From NORP233 sp050186825 (GTDB lineage Bacteria; Planctomycetota; J058): a stretch of DNA of 64,000 nt. Shown here piece by piece: positions 59,136 through 64,000 of the stretch; positions within the stretch are counted from its first letter, which is position 1, and the number at the start of each line of letters is the position of its first letter. The translations under genes and the position numbers were made by a program. The stretch is taken from the NCBI GenBank assembly GCA_050186825.1, contig JBFWYD010000059.1:4631-68630 (forward strand), given 5' to 3'. The notes below the pieces were generated by a model. It was not told the DNA's origin and searched no databases. It was given only the letters and a program-made list of their open reading frames with translations.

Positions 59136-60512
59136 ATGGACTTCCGACAGCGGATCAGCGACGCCCTCGCGCGCAGCCAGGCGCGCTACACCGAGGTCCG
59201 CCTCGAGGTGACGACCGGCTCGCGGGTGGTCTACCGGGGCAAGCGGCTGGAGACGGCCACCGACACCCTCGACCGCGGCGGCTTCGTGCGCGTGCTGGCC
59301 CGCGAGGGCGGCTGGGGGACCGCGACCTTCAACGACCTCGACCAGCTCGAGCGCAAGGTGACGGAGGCCTTGGCCTGCGCCGAGGCGATCCCGGCGGCGC
59401 GGGTCGAGCTCGCGGCCACGGCGCCCGTGACCCACGAGGCCCGGGCCGCGCTCGAGGAGGACTTCCGCGCGGTGCCCCTGCGCGAGAAGGTCGCGCTGCT
59501 CAAGGAGCTCAACGAGCTGATGCTCGGCGCGGACGAGGCGATCGCGTCCACGCGCGCGATCTACCAGGACCGGATGCAGACCGTCTACTACGGCAACTCC
59601 GAGGGGACCTGGCTGGTCGAGGAGCGCCCGCTGCTGGACCTCTACTGCATCGCGGAGGCCGTCCGCGGCGACGACGTGCAGAACGGCGCCGAGGCGCTGA
59701 CCCTGGCCTGCTCGGGCTTCGAGGCCGTGCGCGGGCGCCAGGAGCTGGCGCGGGCGGCGGCGGCGCGCGCGCGCGACCAGCTCGACGCGGCGCCGGTCAA
59801 GGGCGGGGTCTACCCGGTGATCCTCGACCCGAAGCTCGCGGGCGTGTTCGTGCACGAGGCCTTCGGGCACCTGAGCGAGTCGGACTTCGTGTTCGAGAAC
59901 GAGGAGGCGCAGAAGATGATGCGCCTGGGCCGCCGCTTCGGGCGCGACCTGCTGAACATCGCCGACAGCGGGGTCGAGCGGCCGGGCGACCTCCCGGGCA
60001 GCCACGCCTTCGACGACGAGGGCGTGCCGATGAAGCGCACGCAGCTGGTGCAGGACGGGGTGCTGGTCGGGCGGCTCCACTCGCGCGAGACGGCGGCCAA
60101 GCTGCGCGAGGAGCCGACCGGCAACGCGCGGGCGCAGGACTACAACCACAAGCCGCTGGTCCGGATGCGGAACACCTTCATCGAGCCGGGCCAGACGTCC
60201 TTCGCGGACATGATCTCGGACGTGAAGCTGGGCGTGTACGCCTGCCGCTCGCGCGGCGGGATGACCTGCCTGGGCAACTTCTCCTTCTCGAGCGCCCACG
60301 CCTTCATGATCCGCGACGGCCAGGTCGCGGAGCCGGTGCGGGACGTGGTCCTGGCGGGGAACCTGTTCGAGACGCTCCAGAACGTGACGGCGGTCGGCTG
60401 TGACTTCACCTGGGAGCGCGCGGGGCGCTGCGGCAAGGACGGGCAGTCGATGCCCGTGGCCATGGGCAGCCCGCACATCCGCATCGAGAACGTCGTGATC
60501 GGAGGCGCGTGA
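59136..60512 (+). CDS. tldD: TldD-family metalloprotease
   Basis: Encodes 458 aa. The HEAFGH zinc motif (HExxxH) is at about residues 240-245, with the downstream NNT/FIEPG and GRGG-type blocks (RSRGGMTCLGNF). TldD and TldE form a heterodimer that degrades unfolded peptides, and in Enterobacteria matures microcin B17. A TldE-like gene overlaps its stop. AAGGAAGGAG lies before the ATG. Confidence 0.93.
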   Translation: MDFRQRISDALARSQARYTEVRLEVTTGSRVVYRGKRLETATDTLDRGGFVRVLAREGGWGTATFNDLDQLERKVTEALACAEAIPAARVELAATAPVTHEARAALEEDFRAVPLREKVALLKELNELMLGADEAIASTRAIYQDRMQTVYYGNSEGTWLVEERPLLDLYCIAEAVRGDDVQNGAEALTLACSGFEAVRGRQELARAAAARARDQLDAAPVKGGVYPVILDPKLAGVFVHEAFGHLSESDFVFENEEAQKMMRLGRRFGRDLLNIADSGVERPGDLPGSHAFDDEGVPMKRTQLVQDGVLVGRLHSRETAAKLREEPTGNARAQDYNHKPLVRMRNTFIEPGQTSFADMISDVKLGVYACRSRGGMTCLGNFSFSSAHAFMIRDGQVAEPVRDVVLAGNLFETLQNVTAVGCDFTWERAGRCGKDGQSMPVAMGSPHIRIENVVIGGA

Positions 60513-61846
60513 TGCCCGAGGGACTGCTCGACCGGCTCCAGGGCGGCGGCGCGGCCGCCGAGCTCTTCGAGGCCAGCTCCGACACGCTGGAGGTCAGCTT
60601 CAGCGCGGGCGAGGTCAAGGGCGCGCTCGCGCGCGAGACCTCGGGGCTGGGGCTGCGCGCCCAGCGCGGCGGGCGGGCCGGCTTCGTGTGCTCGCGCGAC
60701 CTCTCGCCCGAGGGGCTGGCCGCCCTGGAGCGCAACGTGGAGAGCTCGCTCGAGGTGGGCGATCCGGCCGCCTTCGAGTTCCCGGCCGCGAGCGCGCCCG
60801 AGGTCGCCGCCGAAGCGCTGGAGCTCTTCGACCCGGCCACGGCCGCCCTCGGCGCGGGCGAGCTGGTCGGGGTCGGCAAGGCCGCGCTGGACGAGCTGCG
60901 CGCGGCCTTCCCCGGGGTGACCTTCGACGCGACGGTGCGGCGGAGCATCGGGCGGACCTCGCTGCGCAACACGGCCGGGCTCGAGGTCGAGCACCGCTAC
61001 ACCGTGTTCAGCTGCTCGGTCGAGGCCAACCGCACCCGCGACGAGGACGTGCTGCTCGACTGGGCCTCGGCCGCGAGCACGAGCCAGGAGCGGGCCGACC
61101 CGGCGCGCGTGGTGCGCGAGCTGCGCCGGCGGCTGGAGTGGTCGCGCGAGACGGTCGACTGGCGGCCAGGCCGAATGCCGGTCCTGTTCACGCCCTCGGG
61201 CGGGCTGGTGGTGTGGTCGCCCTTGCTCCAGGCGCTGAGCGGCAAGACGGTGATGCTCGGGACCTCGCCCCTGCGCGCGCGGCTGGGCGAGCAGATCGTC
61301 TCCCCGCAGGTGACCCTCCTGGACGACGGCCTGCGCGTGGGCGCGCTCGGGAGCGCGCCCAGCGACGACGAGGGCGTGCCGCGCCGGCGCCGGGCGCTGA
61401 TCGAGGCGGGCGCCCTGCGCGGCTTCGTGCACGACCTCGAGACGGCGGCCGCGACCGGGAGCGAGCCCACGGGCAACGGCGAGCGCGCCGGCGCCACGGC
61501 GCGCCCGGAGCCGGGCTTCAGCAACGTGGTCGTCGAGGGCGGCGCGCGCGGCTGGGAGGAGATGCTCGCCGGGATCGACTACGGGGTGTTGGTGCACCGG
61601 GTGGTCGGCATGGGCCAGGGCAACACGCTCCCGGGCAACTTCACCAACCCCTTCGACCTGGCCTTCCTGATCGAGGGCGGCCAGGTGAAGGGGCGGATCA
61701 AGGACGGCTCGATCGCGGGCAACGTCTACGAGCTGCTGGGGGAAGGCCGGCTGAGCGGGCTGTCGCGCGAGGTCGAGCCGGTCGGTGGGAGCACCTGGCT
61801 GCCCTGGCTCCAGCTCGCCGACCTGAACGTCGTCGGCAAGGGCTGA
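60512..61846 (+). CDS. tldE: TldE/PmbA-family protein
   Basis: Encodes 444 aa. It shares the TldD fold (SRETVDWRPGRMPVLFTPSGG, EGGARGWEEMLAGIDYGVLV, NPFDLAFLIEGG) but has no HExxxH, as is normal for the non-catalytic partner. The ATG at 60512 (GGAGG at 6 nt) is preferred over a GTG at 60509. It overlaps tldD by 1 nt. SppA follows 8 nt later, so the three genes form a proteolysis operon. Confidence 0.9.
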   Translation: MPEGLLDRLQGGGAAAELFEASSDTLEVSFSAGEVKGALARETSGLGLRAQRGGRAGFVCSRDLSPEGLAALERNVESSLEVGDPAAFEFPAASAPEVAAEALELFDPATAALGAGELVGVGKAALDELRAAFPGVTFDATVRRSIGRTSLRNTAGLEVEHRYTVFSCSVEANRTRDEDVLLDWASAASTSQERADPARVVRELRRRLEWSRETVDWRPGRMPVLFTPSGGLVVWSPLLQALSGKTVMLGTSPLRARLGEQIVSPQVTLLDDGLRVGALGSAPSDDEGVPRRRRALIEAGALRGFVHDLETAAATGSEPTGNGERAGATARPEPGFSNVVVEGGARGWEEMLAGIDYGVLVHRVVGMGQGNTLPGNFTNPFDLAFLIEGGQVKGRIKDGSIAGNVYELLGEGRLSGLSREVEPVGGSTWLPWLQLADLNVVGKG

Positions 61847-61854
61847 GGCCGCGC

Positions 61855-63555
61855 GTGGGCTGGCTGCTGCGCCGCCTGACGCGGCTCCTCCGCTTCGGGT
61901 TGCTGAGCTGGCTGTGGGCCCTGCGGGCGCTCCTGGGCGCCCTGATCAGGTCGGACCTGCTCGAGATCACGCTGCGCGGCGAGGTCCCGGACTTCCCGCG
62001 CGGCTCGACGGTGCAGCGGCTGCTCAGCAAGCGCCCGCCGCACCTCTCGCTGCACGAGGCGGTGGCCGCGCTGGACGAGGCGGCGCGCCCGGGCACGAGC
62101 CTGCGCGGCGTGCTGCTGGTGCTCGACCAGGCCCACCTGGCCTGGATCCAGGCCGAGGCGCTGTGCGCGGCGATCGGGCGCGCGCAGGAGGCCGGCCTCA
62201 AGGTGCTGGTGTGGGGCGACGGGCTCCTGGGCCCGGGGCTGGCGGTGGCGGCCAAGGCCGACCAGGCGCTGGGCGCGAGCCAGGGGACGCTGGGCTTCCT
62301 GGGGATCCGCGTGCGCAACATGTTCGTGCACGACCTGTTCAGCCAGCTCGGGGTCGTGCCGCTGCTGCATCGCCACGGCGACTACAAGACCTTCGCCGAC
62401 ACCTTCATGCGCCAGAGCATGAGCGAGGCGCACCGGGAGATGAGCGAAGAGCTGGCGCGCGACCTCTACGCCCAGGTCATGGCCCCGGTGGCCGAAGGCC
62501 GCGGCCTGACGCTCGACGCGGCGCGGGCCGCCCTGGACGACGCGCCGGTCGCGCACGCCACCGCGATCGAGAAGGGCCTGCTCGACGGCGAGGCCTTCCG
62601 CGACGAGCTGCGCGAGCGCGCGGCGGCCCTGTGCGGCGTCGAGGACCCCAAGCAGGCGCGCGTGGTCCCCGCGGCCCCCCTGCTCGTGCGCCGCGCCCGG
62701 CGCCGCTGGCTGGGCAGCGTGCTGCGCGACCACGCGCGGGTGCGGGTGCTCGAGCTGCGCGGCGGGATCGTGGACGGCGAGCACGGCCGCGGCTGCCCGG
62801 CCGCCCTGTTCTGCGAGGCCCTCGACGAGGCGCGCGAGGACGAGGACCTGGCCGCCGTCGTGCTGCGCATCGACAGCCCGGGCGGCAGCGTCACGGCCTC
62901 CGAGCGGATCTGGCGGGCCGTGAAGCGCCTGGACGAGAAGAAGCCCGTCGTGGCGAGCCTCGGCCGCGTGGCCGCCTCCGGCGGCTACTACGCGGCCGTC
63001 GGCGCGCGCACGATCGTGGCGCACGCGGGCACGCTGACCGGCTCGATCGGCGTGGTCTCGGGCAAGTTCCACGTCGCCCCGGCCCTGCGCCGGCTGGGCG
63101 TGTCCTTCGACGCGGTGCAAGTCGGCGCGCGCGCGGGGATGATGGACCCCGACCGCGGCCTGGACCCAGGCGAGGACGAGGCGCTGTTCCGCGAGCTGAT
63201 GCGCTACTACGACGGCTTCCTCGAGCGCGTGGCCGCCGGCCGCAACATGACCAAGGAGCAGGTGGACCCCCTGGCGCGCGGGCGGGTCTACACCGGCCGG
63301 ATCGCGCACGGCCACGGCCTGGTGGATCGCCTGGGCGGCCTGCGGGTCGCCGTCGCGGTCGCGATGGAGGCGGCCGAGCTGACCGAGGAGCGCACGGTCG
63401 TCGAGCACGTCCACCCGAAGGACGAGCGCCTGGGCCTCTCGACGCTCGCCGGCGGCCAGGAGCTCTCCCCCGCGCTGGCCTCGCTCGAGGAGGGCCTGGC
63501 CCTCCTGCGCGCCCCCGCCCTGGCCTACTGCCCGCTCGAGGTGCTGGGAATCTAG
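61855..63555 (+). CDS. sppA: Signal peptide peptidase SppA, long form
   Basis: Encodes 566 aa from GTG. A short N-terminal hydrophobic segment (LLRFGLLSWLWALRALLGALI) anchors two SppA-like halves. The general-base Lys is in HGDYKTFADTF (first half) and the nucleophile Ser in GRVAASGGYYAA (second half), as in the 67-kDa E. coli type. It degrades cleaved signal peptides in the membrane. Its neighbourhood with TldD/E suggests joint peptide turnover. Confidence 0.92.
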   Translation: MGWLLRRLTRLLRFGLLSWLWALRALLGALIRSDLLEITLRGEVPDFPRGSTVQRLLSKRPPHLSLHEAVAALDEAARPGTSLRGVLLVLDQAHLAWIQAEALCAAIGRAQEAGLKVLVWGDGLLGPGLAVAAKADQALGASQGTLGFLGIRVRNMFVHDLFSQLGVVPLLHRHGDYKTFADTFMRQSMSEAHREMSEELARDLYAQVMAPVAEGRGLTLDAARAALDDAPVAHATAIEKGLLDGEAFRDELRERAAALCGVEDPKQARVVPAAPLLVRRARRRWLGSVLRDHARVRVLELRGGIVDGEHGRGCPAALFCEALDEAREDEDLAAVVLRIDSPGGSVTASERIWRAVKRLDEKKPVVASLGRVAASGGYYAAVGARTIVAHAGTLTGSIGVVSGKFHVAPALRRLGVSFDAVQVGARAGMMDPDRGLDPGEDEALFRELMRYYDGFLERVAAGRNMTKEQVDPLARGRVYTGRIAHGHGLVDRLGGLRVAVAVAMEAAELTEERTVVEHVHPKDERLGLSTLAGGQELSPALASLEEGLALLRAPALAYCPLEVLGI

Positions 63556-63607
63556 CCCGCGCCGCGGCCTCCGGCCTCGTCGGTTCGTGTCGTCGCGATG
63601 AAGGAAT

Positions 63608-63622
63608 GGGCAGATGTTGCCC
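63608..63622 (+). repeat. REP-like hairpin upstream of the second transposase
   Basis: GGGCA-GATGT-TGCCC is identical over CAGATGTTGCCCACG to the element before the transposase at 40628. It lies 116 nt before the ATG at 63739. Confidence 0.6.
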
Positions 63623-63738
63623 ACGCCCTCGTCTCACGCGCCGCAACTGGGACGCAAAGCGACCACGCCGCGTCCCTGCGTCCATTGGCCCCCGACTTGC
63701 CCGCACGCCAGAGCGAAGCGCCAAGGAGGCCCGAGCCC

Positions 63739-64000
63739 ATGACGAGACCGCGTCGCTACCTGCCAGGGCAGGTGAAGGCGATCACGCGGCGCACGGTGGA
63801 CGGAAGCTTCTTCCTGACCCCGTCGCCCGACGCCTTGCACATCCAGCGATACGCCTTCGGCCTCGCGCTCAGTCGCCAGGAGACCGTCCGCGTGAGCGCC
63901 TTCTGCGCCATGTCCAACCACACCCACTGTCTGCTGCAGGACGACCGCCTCCCCGACACGACCGAGCACTCCCAGATCTCGGACCTCTTCCAGCAGTTCC
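63739..64000 (+). mobile_element. REP-associated tyrosine transposase (Y1/HUH), truncated by window end
   Basis: The first 87 residues are in the window. The N-terminus MTRPRRYLPGQVKAITRR parallels the RAYT start at 40628, and the HUH motif is MSNHTHCLL. Ribosome site AAGGAGG lies 10-11 nt upstream. The rest runs past the window edge, so whether the Tyr helix is intact is not visible. It is clearly divergent from the first copy, so they are separate lineages and not a recent duplication. Confidence 0.8.

Overview
The window is bacterial chromosome of very high G+C with dense, mostly intact genes, many GTG starts and frequent 1-4 nt overlaps (ATGA, GTGA). No rRNA, tRNA, CRISPR array or prophage was recognised. 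Proteins combining a zinc ribbon, one membrane helix and TPR or HEAT repeats, several Ser/Thr kinases, two sigma-54-type promoters and a microcompartment locus suggest Planctomycetota, or less likely Myxococcota. This assignment is an inference, since no phylogenetic marker was compared.

Layout. 0-4.1 kb: zinc-ribbon membrane protein, a primary-type sigma factor, then a CBS / universal-stress / CoA-transferase operon. 5.5-9.3 kb: a compact operon with three BMC pentamer genes, RpiB, DeoC, a nucleoside phosphorylase and an acylphosphatase. It looks like a sugar-phosphate-utilising (SPU-type) microcompartment locus for nucleoside or deoxyribose breakdown, but the window has no shell hexamer gene. 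9.6-12.5 kb: small genes, one with a sigma-54 promoter, and a decayed or error-containing stretch with frameshifts on both strands. 12.6-18.2 kb: NAD kinase, two ArsA-like ATPases, a tiny bL34-like basic protein, a secreted protein and a SHOCT lipoprotein. 18.2-24.8 kb: a prokaryotic-RING / Pnkp-like phosphatase operon divergent from a kinase, a PIN-domain gene with an unknown partner, a crotonase and a SUKH protein. 25-38.3 kb: an ABC ATPase with an extraordinary Glu-Ser/Thr repeat tail, a large membrane kinase, a CheR-like methyltransferase, and TPR and HEAT membrane proteins. 38.3-41.9 kb: a kinase pseudogene, a two-gene RNA-repair candidate (T4-Pnk-like kinase plus Thg1-like 3'-5' polymerase), a REP-associated transposase and a tandem duplication. 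42-53.3 kb: an AsmA/TamB-like giant with an acidic partner, a repeat-tailed lipoprotein, and two glycosyltransferases with an MsbA-type exporter. 53.3-64 kb: lipoproteins and hypothetical proteins, a sigma-54-driven winged-helix regulator, TldD/TldE plus SppA, and a second, truncated REP-associated transposase.

Three observations stand out. First, the coupled kinase / Thg1-like pair could heal and extend RNA 5' ends. Second, a TANNNT -10 box sits 5-10 nt upstream of many start codons, which implies widespread leaderless transcription. Third, both REP-type transposase genes are preceded by the same GGGCA-GATGT-TGCCC hairpin.
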